A DNA stretch of 43,096 bases from Thermosediminibacterales bacterium (GCA_029982205.1 JARRCM010000028.1:1-43096); one strand, 5' to 3'. Shown: positions 1 through 8,471, numbered from the stretch's first letter. Numbers and translations: made by a program. The notes: generated by a model not told the origin, from the letters alone.

Positions 1-98
1 TAACTGAGGTTTACCAGGAGCCGTATACGAGGCCCGTACGTACGGTTCTGTGAGAGCAAAGAAGTCGGGAAACTACTCCCGACTTCTAGCTACTCGAT
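1..98 (+). mobile_element. 3' end of a group II intron (domains V and VI)
   Basis: Positions 18-48 fold as a group II intron domain V. GAGCCGTA (18-25) pairs with TACGGTTC (41-48) over 8 bp and contains the catalytic AGC. TACG (26-29) pairs with CGTA (35-38), and a two-base CG bulge (39-40) lies on the 3' strand, as expected. A perfect 11-bp hairpin follows (60-70 with 77-87), in the place of domain VI. The run then ends in CTACTCGAT (90-98), resembling the 3' ends of bacterial class C introns. No bulged branch-point A is obvious in the hairpin, so splicing may be hydrolytic or the hairpin may be a host terminator. The rest of the intron, including any reverse transcriptase, would lie upstream of the window. 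The 3' boundary near 98 is an estimate. Confidence 0.72.
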
Positions 99-167
99 TA
101 TTGTTCTTCTATCTTTTCTTCTAAAGGCATATATATGTAGAAAAAGCCTGGATGGGGAGGGATACAG

Positions 168-419
168 TTGAAAGATTATATGAGGGTAAGAGTACTTGAG
201 ATTGCAAAATACGTTATTGATACAAAAGCAACAGTTAGGAAGGCGGCAAAAGTTTTCGGAGTGAGTAAAAGCACGGTTCATAAAGACATGACCGAAAGGC
301 TGCCTAAAATAAACCCTGAAATAGCAAAAAAGGTTAAAGAAGTTTTGGCCTTTAACAAAGCTGAAAGGCACATCAGAGGTGGAAAAGCTACAAAAAGGAA
401 ATATCAGAATTTAACATAA
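168..419 (+). CDS. spoIIID: Sporulation transcription factor SpoIIID
   Basis: An 83-residue DNA-binding protein matching the usual SpoIIID size. In spore formers SpoIIID acts in the mother cell after sigma-E, activating or repressing many genes and helping the switch to sigma-K. A helix-turn-helix lies at about residues 23-42 (VRKAAKVFGVSKSTVHKDMT), and a basic tail (KATKRK) near the end fits the known C-terminal DNA-contacting helix. The TTG start at 168 is supported by GGGAGG at 155-160. The gene directly precedes mbl, the classic order. The group II intron tail ends about 70 bp upstream, so the promoter must lie in that gap or inside the intron. CATATATAT at about 128-136 loosely resembles a sigma-E -10 element, but this is weak. 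Confidence 0.95.
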   Translation: MKDYMRVRVLEIAKYVIDTKATVRKAAKVFGVSKSTVHKDMTERLPKINPEIAKKVKEVLAFNKAERHIRGGKATKRKYQNLT

Positions 420-523
420 TTATTTTCATAATATAAGAAGGACATTCTGGGATTTTTGTAGAATAATAACAAAAATTAGTCGAATCGGATAAATTTTAAG
501 ACCATTCCGGGGGAGGATAACAA

Positions 524-1549
524 ATGTTCAGATTTGCGGCAGATATTGGGATTGATTTAGGTACGGCTACCGTTTTAGTATATGTTAAAGATAAAGGCAT
601 TGTTTTAAAAGAACCTTCGGTTGTAGCGATTGATAAAACAACAAGTAAAATGTTGGCAGTAGGAGAAGAGGCAAGAAGAATGCTGGGCAGAACACCGGGT
701 CATATAGTTGCTATTAGGCCTTTAAGGGATGGGGTAATAGCAGACTATGACATAACTGAAATGATGTTAAGGTACTTTATTAACAAAGTATGTGGAAAAC
801 GTCTTCTGATAAGACCCCGGATTATGGTATGTATACCTACAGGTGTTACTACCGTAGAAAAAAGAGCAGTACTTGAGGCCACACGCCAGGCAGGAGCCAG
901 AAAAACTTATTTAATCGAAGAACCGGTAGCTGCTGCGATTGGAGCCGGCCTGGATATTTCGCAACCCTGCGGCAGCATGGTAGTGGACATTGGCGGAGGC
1001 ACCACAGATGTAGCCGTTCTTTCACTTGGTAACATTGTTTACAGTCAGTCTATTCGGGTTGCAGGTGATAAATTTGATGATGCGATTGTTCGTTATGTAA
1101 GGAAAGAATTTAACATAATGATCGGTGAAAGAACCGCAGAAGAAATAAAAATAGAGGTGGGCACAGCATTTCCGGTAAACAGGGATAAGACAATAGAAAT
1201 AAGAGGCAGGGACCTTGTTACAGGACTGCCTAAAAATCTCCATATAACATCTGCTCAGACTTATGAGGCTTTACAGGAGCCCCTGCAGGCTATTCTAGAC
1301 TGCGTGCATCATGTACTTGAAAGAACTCCCCCGGAGCTTGCAGCTGATTTGAGTGAAAAGGGCATTGTAATGACAGGGGGCGGCTCTCTTTTACACGGAT
1401 TGGACAAGTTGATAAGTGAAAAAACTGGGATACCGGTTCATATAGCAGAAAACCCTGAATCCTGTGTTGCAATAGGTACAGGAAAGGCTTTACAGTGGAT
1501 AGATAAGTTAGAACCCAGTTTAGTTACAAAACCGAACGGGACAAGATAA
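524..1549 (+). CDS. mbl: Rod-shape cytoskeletal protein Mbl/MreB family
   Basis: A 341-residue bacterial actin that polymerises along the inner membrane and directs the peptidoglycan elongation machinery. All three nucleotide-binding signatures are visible: phosphate-1 DIGIDLGTATVLVY (residues 7-20), phosphate-2 VVDIGGGTTDVAVLS (about 153-167) and the adenosine motif MTGGGSLLHGLD (about 282-293). The length is typical for MreB/Mbl. Assignment to Mbl rather than MreB rests on its position between spoIIID and flhO, as in B. subtilis; no mreC or mreD is nearby. The ATG start follows GGGGGAGG about 7 bp upstream. The 104-bp gap after spoIIID shows no clear terminator, so cotranscription in sporulation is possible. 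Confidence 0.93.
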   Translation: MFRFAADIGIDLGTATVLVYVKDKGIVLKEPSVVAIDKTTSKMLAVGEEARRMLGRTPGHIVAIRPLRDGVIADYDITEMMLRYFINKVCGKRLLIRPRIMVCIPTGVTTVEKRAVLEATRQAGARKTYLIEEPVAAAIGAGLDISQPCGSMVVDIGGGTTDVAVLSLGNIVYSQSIRVAGDKFDDAIVRYVRKEFNIMIGERTAEEIKIEVGTAFPVNRDKTIEIRGRDLVTGLPKNLHITSAQTYEALQEPLQAILDCVHHVLERTPPELAADLSEKGIVMTGGGSLLHGLDKLISEKTGIPVHIAENPESCVAIGTGKALQWIDKLEPSLVTKPNGTR

Positions 1550-1596
1550 AAAATTGTAAATGAACAATTAATTTTAAGCAGGAGGAGGTGAATTGT

Positions 1597-2370
1597 TTGA
1601 TAAGAGGGTTATACACCGCTGCCTCGGGTATGATAGCACAGATGCAGAGAACTGATGTCATTTCAAACAACCTTGCAAACATTAATACATGTGGTTTTAA
1701 AAAGGACCTGACTGTTTTCAGAGAATATCCGAAAAAGAGTATTTTTAGAATAAATGACCCTGAAGAACAGCCTCCTGCCGGGCGAGTTTGTTCCACACCA
1801 TTCATAGGTTCTTTAGGGACAGGTACTCAACTTGATGAGGTTTACACACTTCACAATCAAGGGCAATTAAGAGAAACTAAAAACCCTCTGGATTTGGCTT
1901 TAAGGGGAGAGGGATTCTTTGCGGTAATGACGGAACAAGGGTTGATGTTAACAAGAGACGGCAGTTTTTCTATGGATGCTGAAGGTTTTTTAGTAACAAA
2001 AGACGGTCATCAGGTAATGGGCGAAAAAGGTCCAATATTTATTGAAGGCAGCGAAATTAAAATCAATGAAAATGGTGAAATAAGGGTAGACAGTTATTAT
2101 GTTGATAAACTTATGGTCTTGGATGTTCCAGAAAAAAGCAGACTTCAAAAAGTAGGCGATAACCTTTATAGTGTTACAGAATCTTCAGGAGAAACATATC
2201 CAGCTAATCCCCATGTGCTGCAGGGGTATGTTGAGCTTGCAAATGTCAACTCAGTTAAGGAAATGATAAATTTGATAACTGCTATGAGGGCCTATGAGGC
2301 AGGCCAAAGGGTTATAAAAACTCATGATCAAACATTGGAAAAAACCGTAAACGAAATTGCAAGAATCTAA
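1597..2370 (+). CDS. flhO: Flagellar basal-body rod protein FlhO (FlgF-like)
   Basis: A 257-residue member of the flagellar rod/hook family that builds the proximal or distal rod outside the membrane. The N-terminal rod motif is clear (GLYTAASGM, then DVISNNLANINTCGFKK). The conserved C-terminal helix region follows LQGYVELANV and reads MINLITAMRAYEAGQRVIKT. No cleavable signal is expected, since these proteins leave by the flagellar type III apparatus. The preferred start is TTG 1597, giving MIRGLYTAASG, because GGAGGAGG (1581-1588) sits 8 bp upstream; a GTG at 1588 would overlap that site. It pairs with flhP just downstream, and the two products should assemble together. Confidence 0.9.
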   Translation: MIRGLYTAASGMIAQMQRTDVISNNLANINTCGFKKDLTVFREYPKKSIFRINDPEEQPPAGRVCSTPFIGSLGTGTQLDEVYTLHNQGQLRETKNPLDLALRGEGFFAVMTEQGLMLTRDGSFSMDAEGFLVTKDGHQVMGEKGPIFIEGSEIKINENGEIRVDSYYVDKLMVLDVPEKSRLQKVGDNLYSVTESSGETYPANPHVLQGYVELANVNSVKEMINLITAMRAYEAGQRVIKTHDQTLEKTVNEIARI

Positions 2371-2459
2371 AATAGTTAGAGGGCTGGACTGTATAACAGA
2401 GGCCCTCCGGTTGCTGATCGACAGAGGCAGCCTAATAAAATAAACAGGAGGGATTTCAA

Positions 2460-3266
2460 ATGATGCGAGCATTATGGACGGCAGGATCTGGTATGATAGC
2501 GCAACAGCTTAATGTTGACGTTATCTCTAACAACCTTTCAAATGTTAATACCACTGGTTATAAGAAAAGCCGTGCTGAATTTAAAGACCTTTTATATGAG
2601 ACAATCAAAAGGCCTAACCTCTATGAAGAAGGATATGGCAACCCTGTAGGTATACAGGTGGGTCATGGTGTTAGGCCGTCTGCAATAACAAAACTGTATT
2701 CACAGGGAAACCTTCAACAAACAGGCAATCCTTTTGATTTAGCCATTGAAGGAGAAGGCTTTTTTATGGTAGAGATGCCTGATGGAAGCAGGGCTTACAC
2801 TAGGGACGGCACTTTCAAGCTGAGTGTTACAGATTTTGATAGGACACTTGTAACATCAGAAGGGAACTATGTTCTGAGTGCTGATGAAGACATGATAATT
2901 ATTCCAGAAGGGCTTACAGAAATCAGTATTGCGGAAGATGGAACCATTACAGGCCTTAATGAAGATGGGGAAATAGAAGAAATTGGCAGAATTGCCCTTG
3001 TAAAGTTTGCAAACCCTGCCGGGTTAGAAAATATAGGGAAAAACCTCTTGAAAGTTACTTCTGCATCTGGTGAACCTCAGTTGAAGGAAGACTTAGATCA
3101 GCCGGGGTATGGGACAATCCTGCAGGGTTATGTGGAAATGTCAAATGTTCAGGTTGTTGAGGAAATGGTGAACCTGATAACAGCTCAAAGGGCATATGAG
3201 ATTAATACTAAAGCAATTAAAACTGCGGATGAAATGTTGGGAGAAGCAAACAACCTCCGCAGGTAG
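2460..3266 (+). CDS. flhP: Flagellar basal-body rod protein FlhP (FlgG-like)
   Basis: A 268-residue distal-rod protein, paralogous to the gene upstream. It starts MMRALWTAGSGM, continues with DVISNNLSNVNTTGYKKS, and ends with LQGYVEMSNV then MVNLITAQRAYEINTKAIKT, the paired terminal helices that form the rod tube. The length is that of FlgG. The start is one of two adjacent ATGs at 2460 or 2463, after AGGAGGG at 2447-2453. The 89-bp gap after flhO holds a small complementary pair around 2378-2410 (GAGGGC and GCCCTC) but no U-run, so it is not a convincing terminator. Confidence 0.92.
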   Translation: MMRALWTAGSGMIAQQLNVDVISNNLSNVNTTGYKKSRAEFKDLLYETIKRPNLYEEGYGNPVGIQVGHGVRPSAITKLYSQGNLQQTGNPFDLAIEGEGFFMVEMPDGSRAYTRDGTFKLSVTDFDRTLVTSEGNYVLSADEDMIIIPEGLTEISIAEDGTITGLNEDGEIEEIGRIALVKFANPAGLENIGKNLLKVTSASGEPQLKEDLDQPGYGTILQGYVEMSNVQVVEEMVNLITAQRAYEINTKAIKTADEMLGEANNLRR

Positions 3267-3339
3267 TTAAATGCAGCAGGTCACTTCTAGTATATGGAGT
3301 GATGATAATCAAAAAAAACCTAAGAAAGGAGGCATCGAT

Positions 3340-3831
3340 ATGACCCTGAAGTTTTTAACCCGAACAGCCGTTCTTCTGGCCCTTACCCTGGCATTTCAGA
3401 TGTTTAAACTGCCGCAATTGTTTACAGGCCCGGCAGTGAACACAATGTTGTTTGTTTCAGGGGGTGTAGTGGGTATCGGAGGGGGAGTATTGATAGGTGC
3501 TCTGACTCCATGGATTGCCTTTGTTAACGGAATTTTACCTGCCCCATTAGCACCGGCCATACCATTTATAATGCTTGGGAATGCAGCTCTTGTTGCTGTG
3601 TTTGTATCTGTTAAAAGACTCAACAACATGGCGGCAATTATCTTGGCCGCAGTGATCAAGTTCTTAATTCTTTCAACAGCGGTAAGGATGATAATAAATG
3701 TGCCGCCCAAAATTGCCACAATGCTCCAGCTGCCCCAGCTTTATACCGCACTGGCCGGAGGGGTTATTTCATTTGTGATATTAAAAATGCTTGAGAAACC
3801 ATTGGGTTTAAATAAACAAGTTGAAAGGTAG
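3340..3831 (+). CDS. Hydrophobic ECF-transporter S-component-like membrane protein
   Basis: A 163-residue, almost entirely hydrophobic protein with about five or six membrane segments. Its length, short hydrophilic N-terminus (MTLKFLTRTAVLLALTLAFQ) and glycine-rich helices recall substrate-binding S components of energy-coupling-factor vitamin transporters. No ECF ATPase or T component is nearby, so it would have to share a module encoded elsewhere, as group II S components do. The substrate cannot be read from sequence. The chosen start is ATG 3340, preceded by AAGGAGG (3327-3333); an in-frame ATG at 3271 lacks a site and would add a hydrophilic leader. It sits between flagellar genes without an obvious link to them. 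Confidence 0.6.
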   Translation: MTLKFLTRTAVLLALTLAFQMFKLPQLFTGPAVNTMLFVSGGVVGIGGGVLIGALTPWIAFVNGILPAPLAPAIPFIMLGNAALVAVFVSVKRLNNMAAIILAAVIKFLILSTAVRMIINVPPKIATMLQLPQLYTALAGGVISFVILKMLEKPLGLNKQVER

Positions 3832-3848
3832 CTATTAAGAGGGTTTTT

Positions 3849-3872
3849 AGGGGGATGTTGAGTCATCCCCTT
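3849..3872 (+). terminator. Stem-loop after the S-component gene
   Basis: GGGGGATG (3850-3857) pairs with CATCCCC plus T (3864-3871) across a 6-base loop. The stem is strong, but the following bases are TTAAACATT rather than a T-run. It may be a weak or Rho-assisted terminator, or a processing site separating this gene from the flagellar-type genes downstream. Confidence 0.4.
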
Positions 3873-3983
3873 AAACATTAATGTTCGGCATTAATTAAAA
3901 AATCTTGATAATTACTTTCGTTGGAAGGAAATTTGTTGATAAAGATAGAAATTTATTAATAAATTATAAAAAAGGGGTCGTTT

Positions 3984-4289
3984 ATGATGGAACAAAAAGA
4001 ATTTATGGATCTGGTAATAGAAAAACTGTCTTTGTTAGAAAAAGGTCAAAAGGCGTTAGAGGAACGCCAAAAAGCGTTAGAGGAACACCAAAAATCACTG
4101 GAGGCAGGTCAAAAGGAACATACTCAACTGTTACGTGCTTTAGAGGAACGAACAGCTATTACTAATGCTACTGTAATCCGATTGGAAGAAGATTTAAATT
4201 ACATAAAAGGTGAAATATCTAAGTTGACTAAGCGTATTAATGAACAAGATTTGGATTTAAGGTTAATTAAAAAAGTTGTGGTGGAGTGA
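3984..4289 (+). CDS. Hypothetical short coiled-coil protein with heptad-length repeats
   Basis: A 101-residue, highly charged protein with no signal peptide or membrane segment. Residues of the central part repeat every seven positions (QKALEER, QKALEEH, QKSLEAG, QKEHTQL), which predicts a continuous alpha-helical coiled coil. The repeats are also exact at DNA level as 21-bp units. I recognise no family function. An ATG pair at 3984 follows AAAAAGGGG a few bases upstream. The gene lies between the S component and the FlgJ-like gene, and its stop is 8 bp before that gene's start, suggesting translation in one transcript. A role as a small scaffold is conceivable but unsupported. Confidence 0.65.
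   Translation: MMEQKEFMDLVIEKLSLLEKGQKALEERQKALEEHQKSLEAGQKEHTQLLRALEERTAITNATVIRLEEDLNYIKGEISKLTKRINEQDLDLRLIKKVVVE
4047..4109 (+). repeat. Three tandem 21-bp units within a coiled-coil gene
   Basis: Units begin at 4047, 4068 and 4089, each starting with CAAAA; the first two differ at only a few positions (AGGCGTTAGAGGAACGC against AAGCGTTAGAGGAACAC). A fourth, decayed unit starts at 4110. Each unit encodes one heptad, so copy-number change would lengthen or shorten the coil in frame. Confidence 0.75.
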
Positions 4290-4296
4290 AACATTA

Positions 4297-4632
4297 ATGA
4301 AAACATATCCCGTAAACATTAACCTGCAAAAAGAAATTATACAAAAACTTGACAAAGCTGCTGCTGAAAACTTTAAAACATCATTTGAATCTGCTTTAAA
4401 AAACAAACAGAAACAACAGCTCAAGAGAGCATGTGAAGAGTTTGAATCGATATTTATCAACATAATAATGCAGAAGATGCGGTCAAGCATTCCTGAATCC
4501 GGGATTCAGAAGAGCTTTGGTAGAGAAATTTATGAGTCAATGTTTGATCAAGAGGTTTCAAAAGAAATGGCAAAATCCGGAGGAATAGGGCTAGCGAAAC
4601 AATTATATGACCAGCTTTCAAAATACCTGTAA
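4297..4632 (+). CDS. FlgJ-like rod-binding protein (N-terminal domain only)
   Basis: A 111-residue protein carrying the rod-binding domain found at the N-terminus of FlgJ: a KRACEEFESIFINIIMQKMR segment followed by GREIYESMFDQEVSKEMAKS and GIGLAKQLYDQL. In proteobacteria FlgJ caps the growing rod and has a C-terminal glucosaminidase; that hydrolase domain is absent here, as is common in Firmicutes. The ATG at 4297 is chosen, with GGTGGAG (4280-4286) upstream; a TTG at 4276 would overlap the preceding gene. Its company with flhO and flhP fits a rod-assembly job. The wall-cutting activity could come from another protein, and the next gene is a candidate. Confidence 0.8.
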   Translation: MKTYPVNINLQKEIIQKLDKAAAENFKTSFESALKNKQKQQLKRACEEFESIFINIIMQKMRSSIPESGIQKSFGREIYESMFDQEVSKEMAKSGGIGLAKQLYDQLSKYL

Positions 4633-4655
4633 ACAGGCAAAAAAAGAGGTAGATA

Positions 4656-5702
4656 ATGTTTTTGAAATGGTTGATGATAATAAGCTTTTTGGCTAATATA
4701 ATGAATCCTGTTAATGATATTCAACACAAAGAGGTTGATTTAAAAACAGAGAACGGTCTTCAGAGTATACATGTTTTACAGGTTGATTCCTCTAACCCTT
4801 TTATAGATATAAAACCTGTGCTGTCACACGACCAGGTTTTTGGTTTTGAAACAGTATCGGCTATGGCATTAAGACATAAAGCTATAGCTGCGGTGAACGG
4901 AGGTTTTTTTTATAACTGCGGCCAACCAGTTGGAATGGTAATGGTCAACGGGAATTTAATAACTGCTCCTGAAGGTATAACACCTGTGTTTGCCATAACT
5001 GAAACAGGAAAACCTTATATTGGGAATATTGAATTAAAAATAATTTGTAAGATAAGGGGTATAAGTTTTCCCGTAGATGGTATTAATAGACTTCCAAAAG
5101 GCGAAGAAATTATATTATATACACAAGATTACGGTTATTCTACTAGGGTGAACAAACAAGCAACAAATTTTATAATTAAAGAACACCGTTTAGAAAAAAT
5201 TATATGCAGCAATAAACCTGTCAGAATACCACCCGAGTCAAAAGTTTTAGTTATTACAGATGGGCCTAAAAAAGATTTAACAAAAAACCATCTCGAGATT
5301 GGAGATAACATAGAATTCGAGTTTTTTATAAAACCTTCTTTTAAAATTCGACATGCGCTGCAAATAGGGCCATGGTTAGTGAAAAACGGCAGGGTAGTAG
5401 TCGAAAACTGGGAGCCGATAATAGGTGTTACAAATGTAGCAGCACCACGTACAGCTTTAGGTATCACCGGGGAGGGGAAAGTGATTTTTGTTACTGTTGA
5501 CGGCAGACAGAAACACAGCAGAGGCATGACATTAAAACAGCTTGCTGAGTATATGATTCAACTGGGTGTGAAAAATGGAGCAGCCTTGGATGGTGGAGCT
5601 TCTACAACTTTTTACTATAACGGTAAAGTAGTAAATCGACCTTCTTTAGGGCATGAACGAATGGTGGGCGGGAGTATCTGTGTCGTATTTCCTGGGAAAT
5701 AA
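4656..5702 (+). CDS. Secreted phosphodiester glycosidase (NAGPA/DUF2233 family)
   Basis: A 348-residue exported protein. A short hydrophobic N-terminus (FLKWLMIISFLANIM) looks like an uncleaved anchor or signal peptide. The family core is visible as AVNGGFFYNCGQPVGMVMVN (about residue 80 on) and the C-terminal GAALDGGASTTFYYNGKVVN (about 308-327), matching the GGFF and LDGGxSTT motifs of the domain first defined in human NAGPA, which removes GlcNAc from a phosphodiester. Bacterial members are thought to act on cell-surface glycans. The start is ATG 4656 after GAGGT. Position directly after a FlgJ-like protein without a hydrolase domain suggests, by inference only, a role in local wall remodelling. 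Confidence 0.8.
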   Translation: MFLKWLMIISFLANIMNPVNDIQHKEVDLKTENGLQSIHVLQVDSSNPFIDIKPVLSHDQVFGFETVSAMALRHKAIAAVNGGFFYNCGQPVGMVMVNGNLITAPEGITPVFAITETGKPYIGNIELKIICKIRGISFPVDGINRLPKGEEIILYTQDYGYSTRVNKQATNFIIKEHRLEKIICSNKPVRIPPESKVLVITDGPKKDLTKNHLEIGDNIEFEFFIKPSFKIRHALQIGPWLVKNGRVVVENWEPIIGVTNVAAPRTALGITGEGKVIFVTVDGRQKHSRGMTLKQLAEYMIQLGVKNGAALDGGASTTFYYNGKVVNRPSLGHERMVGGSICVVFPGK

Positions 5703-5729
5703 TAAAAAAATGTAAGGAAGGTGGAAACA

Positions 5730-6158
5730 TTGCTGACAAATAAAGACATACAAAAAATTATTCCCCATAGATATCCTTTTTTGCTTGTGGATAAAATTAT
5801 AGAAATGGAACCTGGGAAGAGGGCTGTGGGAATCAAAAATGTTTCGGCAAATGAACCTTTTTTTCAGGGGCATTTTCCAGGTAATCCAATTATGCCGGGA
5901 GTCTTGATCGTTGAAGCTTTAGCACAGGTAGGTGCAGCTGCACTGCTCTCGATGGAGGAAAATCAAGGCAAACTCGGTGTTTTTACAGGGATAGATAAGC
6001 TCAGGTTTCGCAGACAGGTTGTTCCTGGAGATCAGTTGAGATTAGAGATTGAGATATTAAAAGTCAAAGGCCCAATGGGGAAAGCCAGGGCAAAAGCTGT
6101 GGTAGATCAAGAAACAGCAGCTGAAGGAGAACTTATGTTTGCACTCATAAATGCTTAA
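5730..6158 (+). CDS. fabZ: 3-hydroxyacyl-ACP dehydratase FabZ
   Basis: A 142-residue hot-dog fold enzyme that dehydrates 3-hydroxyacyl-ACP to trans-2-enoyl-ACP in type II fatty acid synthesis. The catalytic pair is intact: His48 in [11 protein letters not shown] and Glu62 in VLIVEALAQ, 14 residues apart as in the family. The N-terminus [15 protein letters not shown] is also typical. The start TTG 5730 fits AAGGAAGG at 5715-5722; an in-frame GTG at 5721 would overlap that site. The position after flagellar genes repeats the B. subtilis arrangement. It is the last gene of the run and is followed by a good terminator. Confidence 0.95.
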   Translation: MLTNKDIQKIIPHRYPFLLVDKIIEMEPGKRAVGIKNVSANEPFFQGHFPGNPIMPGVLIVEALAQVGAAALLSMEENQGKLGVFTGIDKLRFRRQVVPGDQLRLEIEILKVKGPMGKARAKAVVDQETAAEGELMFALINA

Positions 6159-6160
6159 TA

Positions 6161-6197
6161 GGCCATTAGCCTTTGTTAAGGCGATGGCTTTTTTAAT
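6161..6197 (+). terminator. Rho-independent terminator after fabZ
   Basis: GGCCATTAGCCTT (6161-6173) pairs imperfectly with AAGGCGATGGCT (6178-6189) and runs into TTTTTT. It closes the spoIIID-to-fabZ block. Confidence 0.8.
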
Positions 6198-6324
6198 CAT
6201 TTTTTAAGGTTTTTCTAAAGTGATTTTAAAGTTTAAGTTTTAAAATATTTATCAGAACAACCTGAAAAGGGGTTGATGACCTTGAAGGTTTATAAATTTT
6301 TGTGGTCAAAGGAGGGAAATATTC

Positions 6325-7497
6325 TTGTTTGTTAACAAAAAGCTAATTGGTTTATTGGTAAGCTGTTTGGTTTTAGCTGTTTTATTATTACCTGTAGAAC
6401 AGATTAAAGCACAGGGTGTGCTTGAGTTATTAACCACTTATCCGGGCATAACTGCTGCAGCAGGTGAAACCATCACATTTCCTTTACAGGTAAGAAATGA
6501 AGGGTCAGCAAGTCAGGTTGTAGACTTAAAGGTCAGTAGCGTTCCAGAAAACTGGAAGACTTCCCTGAGGGGGAGAGGGAGAGAAATCCAGAAGGTCTAT
6601 GTCAGGGCTCACTCATATGAGACTCCGGATTTAAAGATAAAAATACCTGATGAGGTTGAGGCAGGAGATTATACAATTACTCTAATTGCTGAAAGCAATA
6701 GTGGTTACAAGGACAGCCTGAAGCTGAGCGTGAAGATTTCAGAAGCTAGAATGGGCGAGGATGAACTTACAGCACGTTATTCAGAACTGAAAGGCCCAAG
6801 TGATGCCACATTTAATTTTAAACTGGATTTAACCAACAACGGAGGCAGAGAGCAGGTTTACAGCCTTGGAGCACAGGCGCCGGAAGGCTGGCAGGTGACT
6901 TTCAAACCGTCTTATGAAAGTCAGCAGGTGGCAAGCATAAGTGTTAAGGCGGGAGAAACTCAGGGCCTCGATGTAAAAGTTATACCTGCTGTCAGCGCTG
7001 AAGAAGGTGAATATACGATTCCAGTGCTTGCAGTCAGTTCAGAAGGCAGGGTGTCAGAAGAGTTAAAAGTAATAATAAGCGGCAGTTATGACATGGAGTT
7101 TACCACTCCTTCCGGCAGGTTGAATGCCGATTTGGTTGCCGGTAAAGAGAAAAAAGTAAATCTAAAAGTAGAAAACACAGGAAGTGCAGTTTTAAATAAC
7201 ATCACTTTTTCATCAAATGAGCCGCAAAACTGGTCAGTAACTTTCGATCCGAAAAAGATAGATACATTAAAGCCGGGGGAAAGCCGTCAGATTACTGCAA
7301 CCATTACATCTGACAGTAAAGCTATTTCGGGCGACTACCTGGTATCATTAACTGCGTCCACAAGGGAAACCAGGAGCACGGCTAATTTGCGGGTTACAGT
7401 AAAAACTTCTACGCTCTGGGGGATTGTCGGTCTGATAATTGTATTGATTGTGGTTGCGAGCGTATATTGGGCTTTCCACACCTACGGGAGGCGGTAG
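6325..7497 (+). CDS. Membrane-anchored NEW3-domain surface protein of an ABC exporter
   Basis: A 390-residue extracytoplasmic protein. It has an N-terminal signal ([20 protein letters not shown]), three tandem beta-sandwich repeats of about 110-120 residues each, and a C-terminal membrane anchor ([21 protein letters not shown]) with a short basic tail. The repeats carry recurring phrases ([46 protein letters not shown]) that mark NEW3 (alpha-galactosidase-associated, COG1470-type) domains. The TTG start follows GGAGGG (6311-6316). The next two genes are an ABC ATPase and an ABC-2 permease, and such trios are common in Clostridia and archaea. Its job is unknown; a cell-surface accessory to the exporter is likely. 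Confidence 0.78.
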   Translation: MFVNKKLIGLLVSCLVLAVLLLPVEQIKAQGVLELLTTYPGITAAAGETITFPLQVRNEGSASQVVDLKVSSVPENWKTSLRGRGREIQKVYVRAHSYETPDLKIKIPDEVEAGDYTITLIAESNSGYKDSLKLSVKISEARMGEDELTARYSELKGPSDATFNFKLDLTNNGGREQVYSLGAQAPEGWQVTFKPSYESQQVASISVKAGETQGLDVKVIPAVSAEEGEYTIPVLAVSSEGRVSEELKVIISGSYDMEFTTPSGRLNADLVAGKEKKVNLKVENTGSAVLNNITFSSNEPQNWSVTFDPKKIDTLKPGESRQITATITSDSKAISGDYLVSLTASTRETRSTANLRVTVKTSTLWGIVGLIIVLIVVASVYWAFHTYGRR

Positions 7498-7499
7498 AT

Positions 7500-8471
7500 T
7501 TGACTGCAGAAAAACAAATACTGGTGGAAACAATTGATCTGACAAAATGTTATGGTGATTTAACGGCTGTTGACCATCTTAACTTAAAAGTGGAAAAAGG
7601 CAGTATTTTTGGCCTCCTTGGCCCCAACGGCGCAGGAAAGACAACCACCATTCTAATGATTCTCGGTCTAACAGAACCTACAGAAGGCAAAGCGCTGGTG
7701 GCAGGTTATGACGCCACCCGCAACCCGTTAGCCGTAAAATCCATAGTAGGGTATTTACCCGATAATGTTGGCTTTTATGATGAATTAACAGGCCGTGAGA
7801 ATTTATATTATACAGCGGCTTTAAACGGACTTAAAAGAGATGATGCAGAAAAAAGAATCACATGGGCACTTGAGAGAGTTGACCTTCTGAAAGACGGAGA
7901 CAGAAAAGTAGGCGAATATTCACGTGGAATGCGCCAGCGGCTTGGGATAGCAGATGTGCTTATTAAAGATCCGGAATTAATAATTTTAGATGAACCTACT
8001 CTTGGGATTGACCCGGAAGGAATACGTGAAATACTGGAATTAATTAAGGGCCTGGCTCGTGACGATGGAAGAACAGTATTGATTTCATCACATTTATTGC
8101 ATCAAGTGCAGCAGATTTGTGACAAGGTTGGTATTTTCGTAGAAGGGAAATTGATTGCAAGCGGTTCTATTGATGAACTGGGTACTCAGCTGTTTGAAGG
8201 AAAATCCTTACAGGTTGAATTGAAGGCAGAACCAGGCGGGGAATCCCTTGTGCGGCTGTGCCGGAGTATAGACGGTATACAGGAAGTGAGAAAACATGGA
8301 GATTTTCTTCTGCTGCAGTGCAGCAAAGACATAAGGCATGTTTTGGTAAACCGTCTTACAGCAGAAGGTTATACGCTGATGCACCTACGCCTTAAAGGTT
8401 TTTCCCTCGACGATATTTACCAACGCTACTTCCAAAAGGAGGGATACCATGGCCAAAACATCAGTTCTTGA
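7500..8471 (+). CDS. ABC exporter ATP-binding protein
   Basis: A 323-residue cytoplasmic ATPase of the drug/lipid exporter (CcmA/NatA) type. Walker A is GPNGAGKTT, the signature is a divergent [10 protein letters not shown], Walker B is [13 protein letters not shown], and the switch histidine is in ISSHLL. A C-terminal extension of about 100 residues is usual for this subfamily. TTG 7500 is chosen because GGGAGGCGG (7486-7494) lies just upstream; a TTG at 7467 would overlap the preceding gene. Only 2 bp separate it from the NEW3 gene, and it overlaps the permease by 23 bp, so all three are translationally linked. Confidence 0.92.
   Translation: MTAEKQILVETIDLTKCYGDLTAVDHLNLKVEKGSIFGLLGPNGAGKTTTILMILGLTEPTEGKALVAGYDATRNPLAVKSIVGYLPDNVGFYDELTGRENLYYTAALNGLKRDDAEKRITWALERVDLLKDGDRKVGEYSRGMRQRLGIADVLIKDPELIILDEPTLGIDPEGIREILELIKGLARDDGRTVLISSHLLHQVQQICDKVGIFVEGKLIASGSIDELGTQLFEGKSLQVELKAEPGGESLVRLCRSIDGIQEVRKHGDFLLLQCSKDIRHVLVNRLTAEGYTLMHLRLKGFSLDDIYQRYFQKEGYHGQNISS

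Noticed and set aside
4047-4130. CRISPR-like short repeats
   Set aside because: The units are directly adjacent without spacers and in frame in a protein, so they are coding tandem repeats.
3905-4165. Frame overlapping the coiled-coil gene
   Set aside because: It reads the 21-bp repeats in another frame (GVRGTPKSVRGTPK); the start lacks a good site and the coiled-coil frame fits better.
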